Source of the DNA: Desmodus rotundus
Lineage: Eukaryota; Chordata; Mammalia; Chiroptera; Phyllostomidae
Direction: 5' to 3'
Assembly (NCBI RefSeq): GCF_022682495.2
Contig: NC_071396.1
Span: 23,185,735 to 23,249,734, forward strand
DNA length: 64,000 bases
The notes below the pieces were generated by a model. The model was not told where the DNA came from, did not search any database, and worked only from the letters and a program-made list of their open reading frames with translations. Below, piece by piece: positions 34,713-64,000 of this stretch (within the stretch, counting starts at the first letter, position 1; each line of letters starts with the position of its first letter). A program made the position numbers and the translations under genes.

Positions 34713-37639
34713 TTATGGGTGAAGGAAGGCAGAGGTGGACGGACCATTCAATCCTTCACTTATCCATGTGCTGAAGAATTTGTCCCTGCCAGTCCAGCAT
34801 GACTCGGGACAGCGAATCAGCGAGTGTGTCAAACAGGAGGCACTCTGTATGGAACAGAGATGGTTACCTGGCTCTCCCCTGGCTCTGTTCAGTGAAGAAA
34901 CATTTCTTGACCACTTCCCATCACATAGTTCTCAACAGAGATGCCCAGGCTCGTGGGTGTTCATGGGGATATAAGACCAGTTGGCTGAGATAAAAACCAA
35001 AAGTAGCAGAGGCCTGAACGGGATGGATTTGCGTTTCTCTCAAACACACACATCTGGACTGCGGAGTGGCTCGGCTCCCATCGCCGGCTCCGCAAAGGCA
35101 ATCACAGGAAGGCAGTGACCACGCTGGCCATTGTGATTATTCAGGTTGGGTTGAGCTGTGCTGCCGGAAAAACTACGCTGAAGTCTCAGCAGCTTGAGGA
35201 TTCAATAGGTTTCGGTTCTTTCCCTGCTCCCGGAGTGGCTGGGGGTCTGTGTGCTCCCTGGGAAAGCTTCTTTCAAGCAGTGGCACAGGATCCAGACAAA
35301 TCAATCTTTTTGTCGAGCTCAAGGCCCAGGCAAGGCCCGAGGCCTGGCAGATTCCATCGATAAAGCAACAAAAGCTTTTTTTGATTTGGACCATTTGCTA
35401 CTTACATGGACAGTGAGGCGCAGACCTGGAGGTGCCTCCTCCCAATAAGAAAAGATCCTCCTCATTAATCCCAGAAGGACCCAGGTGTGCCGGAGAGACT
35501 TCAATTCACTGCACATGAAGCCTCAGGCGGCGCTGCATGTGGCACTGCTCCCCATACCCACATCTCCACCATCACCGGCCCCGGAGGGGAGGAACAGGGA
35601 CTGGAAGGTCGTGTGTGCCATGCCCGGAAGTGATCCTGTGTTGCAGCTGACCAGCGCTCCGCCTGACTGCCTGGGAAAGTGGGGGCTGGCGGTGCTGGGG
35701 AACCGTGACAGGCCTGTCTTCGCAGGTGTAGCACTCCGGGAAGAGGGTCCAGAGTTTCCCTCTGGCCATCGACTGTCTCCAGGATATTTGCCTTGTCTGC
35801 ATGGCCCACACTGGCTGCAGCCTAGTCCGCAGGAGAGGGAACCTATCTCCTTTTCTTTTAAGGGAACAGGCGCGAAGAAGAGCACACTGCTCCAGTTTGT
35901 CCCACTAGGAGGGAGGCTAGGAAGTGCAGGCTTCACGGCCAGTGGCCACGAACCTTGCAGAACTCTGTTGCTGTGAGCGGAGGGCGGATACTAGGGGCAG
36001 AGAGCAGAACCAATCCCAGCGGCCTTGGCATCATTCATCAGGTGTTTTCTGGCGAATCCGGCACGTTAAAGTGAAAATATTGCAGCTTGTGAATGATTTT
36101 TTGCAATTTGCAAATGGCCTCTCTCTCTCATTCTTTCATTTCGAGACGCTACTGCGTGAAGACCAAGGCGCAGAGCGGCAGCTAGCCGTTGGGTCAGTGA
36201 GCATGCCTTGGCAGACCATGAACTTCAGCAGGCGGTGTGTCACAGCAGGCGGCGGAGGGGGAGAGAGGCCCGGAACCACTCTGGAGCTGAAGAGCACCCC
36301 AGCCTGGGCGTGGCCTGGAAAGCCTCATGCGTTAAGCCAAGCAGATGGGTTTTGTCGGCATTTCAAGTGCGGAGGAACGGTGTGGACAGAACTCCGTGAA
36401 ATACCCTTTAGAACCACACAGCTCCCTTTACACAAATGTTGTTCTCACCGGAGCTGATGAGCCAGCTTCCCAAGGCCCCTGAAAACGAGTGGAGTTCGGT
36501 GCCTTTATTAATAGATTAAATGTGGTGGTTACTGTCCACGGATCTTGTCCCTTGTAAACCTCTTTCAAGTCTGGTGACCGAGACATTGTGAGTCAGCTCT
36601 GAGACGGGGCTCGTGGGTGCAGCGGCGTTTCTGAAACTGCTGAGCGAGTGTTGTCACAGGGACACAGGGACCCCGTCTGTGTTAGAGGCCTGTCTGCCCT
36701 GAGCCTTGCCGCTGGGGGTAGCCAGCTAGTGCCCCTCGGCATTTCCGTCACATCTCTAGGCAACAGGTTAGCCTGACACTGTGCAGCCCTGTGGCTTAAA
36801 CATATGATGTGACAGCGGAACATGTCCACACAACTACCCCCGGGTGACAGGTGGTGCTCTAAAGTCACCAAGAACACAGAAAGTCTTAGGGCAAATACAC
36901 ACAGAAACCCCCAAACGCCTTTCCCTGCTAGCACTGGAAAGTAAGACAGATTCCGTACTTCCGATTTAACATCTCCGACCTGAGGTGCATATATTGGGGC
37001 GAAAAAAGGGACGGATCTCTTGCCACTGTGCTCTAATGGAAATAGAATAACAAAACTTTACAAAAGGCGCAAATCGGAAATACATTGTAAATATAATCAA
37101 AGGTACGTACTGCCCTGCCTTTCAATTTTCTTAAGTAATCTTTTCATGCTCCGTGGAAATCACAGACACAGCTATTCTCGATAAATGTGTAATTTGGATG
37201 GAGGAGAGCCCAGAGCTGGCATAAAATTCATCTCTACCAGTTGCCTTTTACATGTTTCTAAAACGAAATGGAACACAAGTAATTTCAAAGCTCGGAGGAA
37301 GCGAGCTGTTTCAAAGAGGTAACAAATACCAGGAAACACCTGCGAAGCCGTCAGACAAACATCTGCAGTGGCGTCTACCTCCAGCCACCACCCGGGAGAG
37401 TCTGATTCCAGCAGGACTGCATCCGCTTTAGAAACCCAAAGTCTTCTTTTTTTCTGCTATAATATCTTTGTTGCCCTAAATCAGGGCTATCGACTAAGTC
37501 TAGTGTCCCAAGAGCAGAGACCTCAAAGAGAATGATGGCTAAGAAGGTCAAGGCTTTTCTTAAATTTCATTATGTATTTTATTATGGCTGGTTCTGTCAT
37601 AACCCAACTTCTGCTCCTTTCGAGATCACTGTTCACAAA
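34713..37639. other. Long unique stretch
   Basis: Nearly 3 kb without a recognised gene. Around 34985-35180 the text recalls an old interspersed repeat (AAAAGTAGCAGAGGCCTGAA, TTTGCGTTTCTCTCAAACAC), class unassigned. Open frames such as 35485-35976 on the plus strand (163 codons) have mutually overlapping rivals in other frames and no family resemblance. Confidence 0.45.
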
Positions 37640-37657
37640 GAAAACCGACCAAACCCA

Positions 37658-37911
37658 TCCCAGCCAGTGTGGCTCACTGGTTGGAGCATCGTCCCGATAC
37701 CGAAGGGTTGTGGGTCCGATTCCCAGTCAGGGCACATGCCTGGGTTGCAGGTTCATCCCCGGTGAAGGCGTGTATGTGTATGGATGCCCCACCCGTCCCA
37801 ACACAAATGGTCCCTGGTCCCAGCATGGATGTTGCTCTCTCTCCCTTCCTCTCTCATCGCTAGAAAAAGCAAATGAAAACGTCCTCAGGTAAGGGTGAAA
37901 AAAAGGAAAAA
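37658..37911 (+). mobile_element. VES-type SINE with target duplication
   Basis: Head CCCAGCCAGTGTGGCTCACT, ACCGAAGGGTTGTGGGTCCG, GCCTGGGTTGCAGGTTCATC, a longer middle than other copies, CT-rich part and an A-rich tail after GTCCTCAGGTAAGGG. The flanks AAAACCGACCAAACCC and AAAACTGACCAAACCC form a target duplication. Confidence 0.93.
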
Positions 37912-37929
37912 GAAAAACTGACCAAACCC

Positions 37930-38439
37930 CATCTCCATGTCGTGTGATCTCTCAACAGAAACGTCCTCCTCCTCCTGCCTCTGTCCCAAGTGGATGCGCG
38001 GTATCTCGTCTGATCACCTAGTGACATCTTAAAATGCCAGCTTCCCATTTCCATGGAAACCTCCCTGAGAACCACATCTAAAAACATCTTCTCAGCTCCC
38101 TGACGGTCCTCATCAAGGGCACAGCTGCCCTTCGCCACCCAGTCCTCACGTGGCCGTGGTAATAACAGCTTCCAAGAGGGTCTCTTACACCGTTTGGATT
38201 TGGCGATAACACGGGGAGGTGTTCGGTTACTTTTGTGAAGGGCCCCACCCAGATTCCAGTACTGCTTGCTTTCTCTCTGCAGACACTTAATCTGGAAAGA
38301 CCCCTGTGCCTTTTTCTTTCTTTCCTGACACGGTGTGGGGAGAGTTCTAGAATGTCCCAAGTTTCCAGTTTCACCAGATGACCTCGCTGCAATGTCATTT
38401 AAGCTCCTCTTCGATCCCTTGCTCCCTGAACGCTAGGCC
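37930..38439. other. Unique sequence, nothing recognised
   Basis: About 500 bp. Overlapping open frames on the minus strand (up to 166 codons) have no recognisable family. Confidence 0.5.
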
Positions 38440-38763
38440 CAGGGCAGTGCCGTCCTACAGAAATACGATGCACACCCCATCTCTAACCCTTCGCTTCTCA
38501 GTAGCCATAGTTTTAAACATTTAAAACCGGGTCAAGTTAATTTGAATAACATAACTCATGTAACTCGTATAAAATCTTATCATTGCAACACAATCGATAG
38601 TTTCAAAATTATTAATGAAACCTTTTACATTATGTCCTCAATAGTAAGTCTCCAAAAGTTGGGATGTGTTTTATACTTCGAGCACATTGCGACTGGGACC
38701 CGCTGCATTTCCAGGACCCAGGAACCACGCAGGGCTGGCCGGTGACTGCCACACTGAGCAGCA
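38440..38763 (+). mobile_element. hAT-Charlie-like DNA transposon relic
   Basis: The left end CAGGGCAGTGCCGTCCTACA and the body (CAGTAGCCATAGTTTTAAAC, TCAAGTTAATTTGAATAACA) recall the mammalian hAT group whose ends read CAGTGCTGTCC. The right end near CACACTGAGCAGCAG is diverged. The exact family is uncertain. Confidence 0.55.
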
Positions 38764-39329
38764 GGAACCTAGAGGCTTGATTAGATTGTGGGTAGAAATT
38801 TTGGGGACAGTATCTCCAGGTGATGGCAGGTAAGCAGGCCACACCTAGTGGTATAATGTTTATTTTAACTTGGCCAGATCTCCCAGTAAGAAAGCTCCCT
38901 CCTTGCCCTTTGAACTCAGTAAGTAACCCTCGGGGTGGTACTTCCGCACCATGCAACTATCCTTGGGGACAATGGAAAAGTGTGAACGAGAAAGGTCATT
39001 GGATGGTTTTATGAATTACTTTGATTTTTCTCATGTGTGATGGGAGCAGTGTGGCCATGCAGCAGGAGAGCTTCCTCGTTCCCAGGAGCAGGATAAAGGC
39101 TTTAGGGTGGAAAATCATGACGTAGGCAACTTCCTTTCACAGTTTGGCAAAAATTTCATGTATAGAGATTAATGGATTGATGGAGAGCAAACACATCAAA
39201 TATTTCATAATTTTTGGATCGAGGTGCAGAGTACATGGATGTTTATCGTGTTATGTTTTCAATCTTTCTATAATTTTGAAATTTTTTATGATAAAAAGTT
39301 GAGGATACACTTTCTGCACTTATAATAAT
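38764..39329. other. Unique sequence, nothing recognised
   Basis: About 560 bp, AT-rich towards the right. The tail segment TTTATCGTGTTATGTTTTCA may be an old LINE 3' end but is not supportable. Confidence 0.45.
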
Positions 39330-39540
39330 AGCACTTAGTCCCTTTCAGGGACCGTACTAAAAGTCTCACACATTGTCACAGTTAGTCCCTAAAACGACCA
39401 TACAAGGTGGGTGCTGTAAATGTCCCACTTTTCCTGCCAAGGAAGCCAAGGAACAGCGCAGTTAGGCAACTGGCACAAAGCCACACAGTTTCCTGAAAGA
39501 CAAGATTTGAACTGAGTGTGTCTGACTCAATCCCGGCTGT
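39330..39540 (-). mobile_element. MIR SINE
   Basis: Plus-strand text AGGGACCGTACTAAAAGTCT, GGCAACTGGCACAAAGCCAC and AAGATTTGAACTGAGTGTGT is the complement order of MIR. Confidence 0.75.
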
Positions 39541-39924
39541 GAATCGCAGCCAGGTGATGTTGCATCCTCAGCACTCAAAGGAAGGAGTTACAGTTCAGAA
39601 AAGTCACTTCTAGGTCTTGTTTAGCACAATCTTTATTCTGAAGACCCAGCAGCAGGGGGATGGAAACTAGAGCGCTGATCGGGACCCGACGGGGAGCCCG
39701 CCCACCGAGACTGCAGCCGAGGGTGCTGACCTCCTCACAGGCCCAGACGGAGCCGTCTTCTTGCATTATCGGGACGTCACCCTCGCTCAGTGTAAGGTCT
39801 CCACTAACCAGGAGGATTTCCTCCACCCACCCACAAGCGAAGGACCAACATGAGTCATTGCAAATGCTACTGGCTCTTAAGCAAGGTGGGATTTCATCTC
39901 ACTTCTCTCTCACTGGTTACAGAG

Positions 39925-40090
39925 TAACGATGATGGAAATAACACATGCTATTTATTGAACAAGCTACGTGCCAGACACTGTTCTAAGTGCTCTTCATAT
40001 AGTACCTAACATAATTCTCCCCACAAATCTGTGAGATGCGTGGTCTAGAAGGAAAGTGAGGTGCAGAGCGTGGGGAGTAAGCAGAGCCTG
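39925..40090 (-). mobile_element. MIR SINE
   Basis: TTTATTGAACAAGCTACGTG, CCAGACACTGTTCTAAGTGC and ATAATTCTCCCCACAAATCT are the complement of the MIR 3' half. A further MIR-like piece (GAGGAGAAAATGAGACTCGG) at 40268-40340 may be its other part, separated by GC-rich sequence. Confidence 0.75.
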
Positions 40091-40340
40091 GGCAGCATGG
40101 TCCCAGAGCGTCCTTCCCACCGGGGCGCGGCAGGATGGGAGGTGCCTTCCCGGTGCTCGGGACGGCAGGGGAGGCCTGGCAGGGATGTGGAACACCTCCA
40201 CGCTGGGGCTGGGTGAAGCCCATTCAAATCCATCGCCGTGTGGAAGGTGTGGGACCCCTCTGCAGTAAATAAAAATCATCTCCACCTCACAGAGGAGAAA
40301 ATGAGACTCGGAAATTAAGTCACTTCCCTGAGCCCCACCA

Positions 40341-43300
40341 TTAGGAAGTGCTTCCTGCTGTAAAGTTAGTAAATGTCTGCTAAATAAAAATACAACTATA
40401 TAGTTTCCTAAGTTAAACAATACAAGTACAGAGGCTGTCATATATTCCATAAGCTGGAGGTACTTGTTCGCCAAAGCAGGGCTGTGGTCCAGTGCCCCAG
40501 GAGCCTATCCCCACAGAGGCAGCCCTGACACTGAGGGCTGGCTGGGGGCACCTGGCGGGAGGAGGGAGCAAGCTGAGGGAACCAACAGGAAAGGGGGAGA
40601 CCCTGGGGCCACATCCCCACCTGACCAGGCACAGGAAGTCCAAGGCAACACCACCTGCCTCCAAGAAAGAAGGTGTGGGACAAAACTCGGGGGCAGGTGG
40701 GGAGGGGAGGGGGCCTGTGGGCAGTGACTTAGCTCACGAGCAGGTGACTGAAAGGTGACTTCAAGGCGTCCTGGCTGGGTCATAGGGCATGGCAGCATGG
40801 GTGGCCTGAGTGACCCACTGGTCACTTCGGAAAAGCAGGTGAGCAGAAGCCCCTCAGAGCCAGCAGGAAAAGGCACCTGCTCTGGGTGGGTACAGGTCCC
40901 TGGGTGCGCAGAGAGCCTGGTCAGGTGGCAGGCCCCGCCTGCTCCCCCAGCCAGGGGCTCTGGGCAGTGCACACAGCAGCCTGGGCTTAGGCAGGTGGTT
41001 GGAGAATCTGCATGAGACACGGCCGTGCCCTCTTCAGAGCCTCAGTGCCTCGCCCGTCTCTCATCACAGCTCCGTGTTGACCTAACAAGCAGGACGTGTT
41101 TGGAGGACAACAGGGAGTCCACTTTGGGGACGGCCCTTCCTGCCAGTGGAAGGGCTGTGATGGACTGCACTCAGAGCCCTGAAAGCCACCGGTTCCGGGA
41201 GAAGGGCTTCGTTTTCAGAAGAGTCCTGGAAGGTGTTTGAGCACGGCAAGGGCCAGTCGTTGGGACTGACCGGAAGCAGCCTGTGGGTGGGGGGCCAGGG
41301 GCAGGCGCAGCAACACAGGTGCAGCAATGTGAGCTCAAGCCAGAGGGGAGCGCGTCGCGCTCCAGAGGACGAACGTGACAGATCGGCCTGTCCTTGCAGG
41401 CTGTCAGCTCAGGACGAGACAAGGTGATGCAATTAGTGGAACTGGGAAGTTTGAGAGGGACTTGCAGAGGCAGCTGGTGACGTTGGAGGGCAGGAGATGG
41501 AAGGACAACTAAACACTTTAAGGGTATTAGTCCCACTATCCTCTCCAACCGCCCCCGGCCCCTGATCTCCACTGGCACCCAAGCACCAGGAGCAGCCTGC
41601 AGGCCTTGTCCGCCCTTTTATCTCGTCATCCTCCCCACGAAAACTGCCCGCCCTGCGAGCTAATGGGGCCTTTTGCACCGCCCAGCTCCACGGCCAGCCA
41701 GCCGGGTGGTCCCTGATCTTCACTTCCAAACACCTTCCGTTTGTTGGCTCCCCACTGGCTCTTCCGACTCTTCCATCTCTGGGCCTGGGTGTCTTCAATC
41801 CTCTTTCTTGCCTTCATCGGCTCCTTTTCCCGCCCTGTCCTAAAGCGGCCGGTGGCCCTGAGGATCAGTCCCTATCATTCAGGCAGGTCTCAGCTCAAAC
41901 ATTGCCCCCCAGGACGGCCTCCCCGCTCCCAGGGCCCTGCACTTATTTTGCTTCCCATCCCTTGTGGGAATGACCGACCTCTGGAATGACTGCGTACTTG
42001 GTTGCAGGTTCACTATCGGTGTCCCCTGCCGGAAAGAAGCTCCGCGAGGACAGAGCACAGCCCCAGAGCCTGGCACAGTACAGAGGGAGGTGACGCCCAC
42101 GTGACAACCAAGAGCGCGGGCCATCCACGGCAGAGGGGCGGGGGCCACGGCAGGCCGGGTTTTTTGCTGTCTCTCCTGCTGTGCCGCTCTGCCCAGGCCA
42201 ACTCCCCTTGCCCGTGAGGTCTGCTCTAGCAAAATAAAATGAACACTGCAGTGTAACCTCTAAGAAAAATGTTTCCTCTTCCCCACTCTTCACCAAAACA
42301 GAGTCAAAAACTATTCTTTCCTGAGGAAGGTCTAGAGTGCAAACCGCAATGCTGATGAGGAAACTGGAACAGCCCTTCTCAGCAGTGGGGGCCCTGCAGG
42401 CAGGACGTGGACTTGACAGCCTTCTCTCCTCGTTCCCTTCCTCCTACGGCTGCTGCGGAGCTCCCAGTACAGACCCAGACCGCACCGGGCCCCCTTTCCC
42501 CGCAGTGCAGGACCTTCAGCGGCGGCCCTGCAGTGCCACCATCAGGACGCCTGAGGAATTGCTCCGTGTTTGTCTGCACCCCAGGATCGCTCCAAAGGCA
42601 GGTAAAAACGAGTGACTGCTAACCCCGGGCCTTCCTGAACTACAAGCAGAGGAAAAAATGGCCCAATGCCATGAGGGCTTCTGAGAGCAGTGACCCTCCT
42701 GTCTGGGCATGTGACCAAAGGGCAAAACCAAAAAATGTGTCTTTAGTTACAGCTTTGTTTACAGTCTGTGTCCTTGAAAGGTCACCTGCCCACTCCAGCC
42801 CACCATCTCCAGGTGTGAGCCAGGAGCAACGTCATCACCCCCTCTCAGGGGATCCTGCAGGGGAATTCAGCGCAGAAACAAAATTCTGTCAGTGCAGAGC
42901 ATTAAGCAAAGACGATGCCGGGCCGCCTGAACCCACGGCTGGCTGCAGAGCCCAGGGAGCACCTCCACGCACACACTGGGTGGGCAGAGGGAAGGAAACG
43001 GACAGAACAGCAGCAGGTGAAGCAGAGCTGCCTCCCCAACTCCGTCCATCAACGCAACACAGAAAACCAAATTGAGGGCATAAAAAATGGGCTATTTTTC
43101 TCAGGTAGTCAAAAAAATCCATTTTTATATTATCTGCTCCAAACACATGTGTTCATGTGCTTTAAAAAGTTGTTTAAAAAAGCCTTTTGTTTACAGATGA
43201 TCCCTCAAATAATTTAAGTCAATATTTTGACTAAAGAAGGGCATGAGAATTCCAACATAAAATACCACAAATACAGCAAGAAAAAAAACAAATATCCTAA

Positions 43301-43994
43301 TTGAGAAACAGGCTAACATTATATAAGATACGTAATTACATAGACGTAATTTATACAAGAAATATAAGTGGTAATATGAAAAATGTATAATTTAGTAATT
43401 AAGGAAATTCAAAGCAAAGTAATATTTTGCCATTAAGGAAGCATAAAACAGAGAAAATCAATAACATTGAAGTTGATTCACTAGTGGGAAAAAAATCAGT
43501 ATGCCTTCTGGAGGGCAAGTTAGCAATATTTATGTAAATTCTTAAAAACTGATGGGCCTTTCTGACCAGCATACAACTTACGGGACTTCATCTTATGCAA
43601 ATAAGGCCAGGAGGGAAGCCTCAGCTGCAGGCACCACTCGTGAGAGGGACGTCGGGAAGGTCCTGTTACCTAGCCACGGGGGCTTATGAAATGGAACAGC
43701 TACGTCTAGGCAATGGGCTACTGTGAAGCCATCAGAAAGTATTTCAAACGCCTTTAGAGACCCGAAAATGTTATTGAACTTTCACACAGGAAAAGTTGTT
43801 AGGTAGCCAAAACAAAACAAACAAAATTGGACTTATGATCCATTTTGGCAACTACATAGTCACTTACATGCACACACGTGTGTGTGACTCTGTGTGTGTG
43901 GGGGGGGGTGTCTCAAAGGGATGAAAACAAAGTACTCCAAGGAAAGCACAGAGGCTGAAACTAAATGCTTTGAAAAATCCTTCTGCTAAAGAAA
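40341..43994. other. GC-rich intergenic block downstream of URB2
   Basis: No gene was recognised. Many overlapping open frames on both strands (longest 171 codons, minus 41020-40505) follow from GC content. A/T-richer from 43080 on, with a (GT)n plus G run near 43880-43909. If the poly(A) call is right, the URB2 transcript ends at the right margin of this block. Confidence 0.5.
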
Positions 43995-43999
43995 TAAGT

Positions 44000-44685
44000 T
44001 GTTTCCCCTTTCATTTTTATTTTTTCTGAGATTGGTGTAATGAAATGCAGTGCTTAGGGAGACGAAAACAATAATTAGGAGTATTTCTTAGACTGAATAG
44101 AAAACGCATCTAAAGCACAAGCAGAGCCGGAGCAGAAAGCCCGGCAGGAGACCGCCGCCTGACTGCCCCTCCCGACGGTGCCCACCTGCACAGCGGGCGC
44201 AGACCCCGCCCAGGGCAGTGCCCTCTGCTCGCGCTGCGCCGCGGGGCTCCAGCGTTCCCAGCTCCATCAGAAAAAGTGCCATTTCAACAATGCTGCCATG
44301 TTACTGAGAAAGGTGAGATGTTTAAGTGCACTTAATTACACAGCCACGTACCCGACGTAAAACAGTGAGTGCTACACAGTTCCCAGTGGAGGGAGGGAAG
44401 GAGGCAGGAACCACATCTGGAATGGCTGCGACAGGGGCTCAGCAGTTTTGTATTGAATTCACCTCATTCTAAGGTGCTACTTTCAGGATTCTATTGCAAT
44501 ACTTACTGCATAAAAAAAAAAATATATATATATATGTTAAAAAATACTCCACATTGAAAACATGACTGTAAAATACCGTATGTACATTAAATAACCCCAA
44601 AAGCATTTCCACATGTCCCCATCACGAACGAGAACATCTGGAGTCGCCCTCCTCCGAGGCCGGGGAGGGCCGCTGCAGCGCAGCC
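44000..44685 (-). other. URB2: Probable URB2 3' UTR
   Basis: After the stop, the minus strand has no further AATAAA until 44021-44016, so the 3' UTR is placed to about 44000. It contains a poly(T)/(AT)n stretch (plus-strand A run and TA repeats at about 44513-44536) and a CpG-dense patch at about 44105-44250. The end is an estimate, because no transcript evidence is available. Confidence 0.6.
44016..44021 (-). promoter_or_regulatory. Candidate poly(A) signal AATAAA of URB2
   Basis: TTTATT on the plus strand reads AATAAA on the minus strand, about 665 nt downstream of the URB2 stop. It is the first canonical hexamer after the stop in that direction. Cleavage would be expected about 15-30 nt further on, near 43990-44000. 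Confidence 0.55.
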
Positions 44686-54618
<9,933 letters not shown>

Positions 54619-54872
54619 CTAAGAAAAAAGAGAGAAATTTTAGCAGAGATAGTCAACTCTTGAAAAGTCCACCTTGGAAAGAAGCCGGCCACTGTTGAAG
54701 TCAGAGAGCAGGACCCAGGGGTCAGCCCGTGGCTCAGATGCCCGAAGCATCAACGAGGCCTCCAGAAGCCTGTGCTCCCTCCATAAACTCCTAGAGTCTC
54801 TATCGGGTTTTGCACTTGGTCCAAGGGGTGACACCGCCACTCAAGTTTTCCCATCTGAGCCACTATCATTCA

Positions 54873-64000
<9,128 letters not shown>

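Noticed and set aside
35485..36457. Plus-strand open frames of 163 and 177 codons
   Set aside because: They overlap each other in different frames and have antisense rivals. No protein family was recognised.
40505..41020. Minus-strand open frame of 171 codons in the GC-rich block
   Set aside because: Several rival frames are open in the same DNA on both strands, with Pro/Ser/Leu-rich composition typical of random GC-rich translation. There is no domain or splice context.

Overview
The window looks like nuclear DNA from a bat, most likely a yangochiropteran microbat. At least eleven copies of a tRNA-derived SINE of the VES type are scattered through it, each with pol III A-box (TGGCTCAGTGG) and B-box (GGTTCGATTCC) remnants. 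Around them are decayed mammalian LINE-1 fragments, MIR elements and small DNA transposons. There is no sign of bacterial or viral gene organisation. The bat call rests on my recollection of VES and has not been tested by a database search.

The one protein-coding gene I can support is URB2 (unhealthy ribosome biogenesis protein 2 homolog, the vertebrate Urb2/Npa2), on the minus strand from about 44.0 kb to beyond the right edge. Eight coding exons join with consistent splice phases at 62219-62043, 60388-57070, 55069-54909, 54618-54508, 52597-52355, 50990-50903, 48305-48166 and 44883-44686. Together they make 4437 nt, or 1478 residues plus a stop, with no frameshift. Only the first coding exon (about 40 residues, by memory of the human protein) and the promoter lie outside the window. 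A minus-strand AATAAA at 44016-44021 suggests a 3' UTR of about 0.7 kb.

The left 44 kb is gene-free as far as I can read. It should be the intergenic space downstream of URB2, which in human separates URB2 from GALNT2 (recollection). From left to right it holds: two adjacent LINE-1 3' parts (1-2750); unique sequence with SINEs, microsatellites and a MER20 (2.7-16 kb); a long old LINE-1 piece (16.3-18.2 kb) followed by an inverted-repeat unit; a LINE-1 3' UTR (21.0-21.8 kb); two LINE-1 ORF2 pieces separated by 1.3 kb that contains a TIR element (24.3-27.5 kb); a SINE-rich stretch including one SINE nested in another (29-38 kb); a hAT relic and MIRs (38-40 kb); and a GC-rich unique block (40-44 kb).

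I did not find a new multi-gene system. The most useful observations are the complete exon model of URB2, two small TIR elements with readable ends, a TGTATAATG inverted-repeat unit, the nested SINE that orders two SINE subfamilies in time, and a few AT-rich single-copy stretches that could be conserved regulatory DNA.
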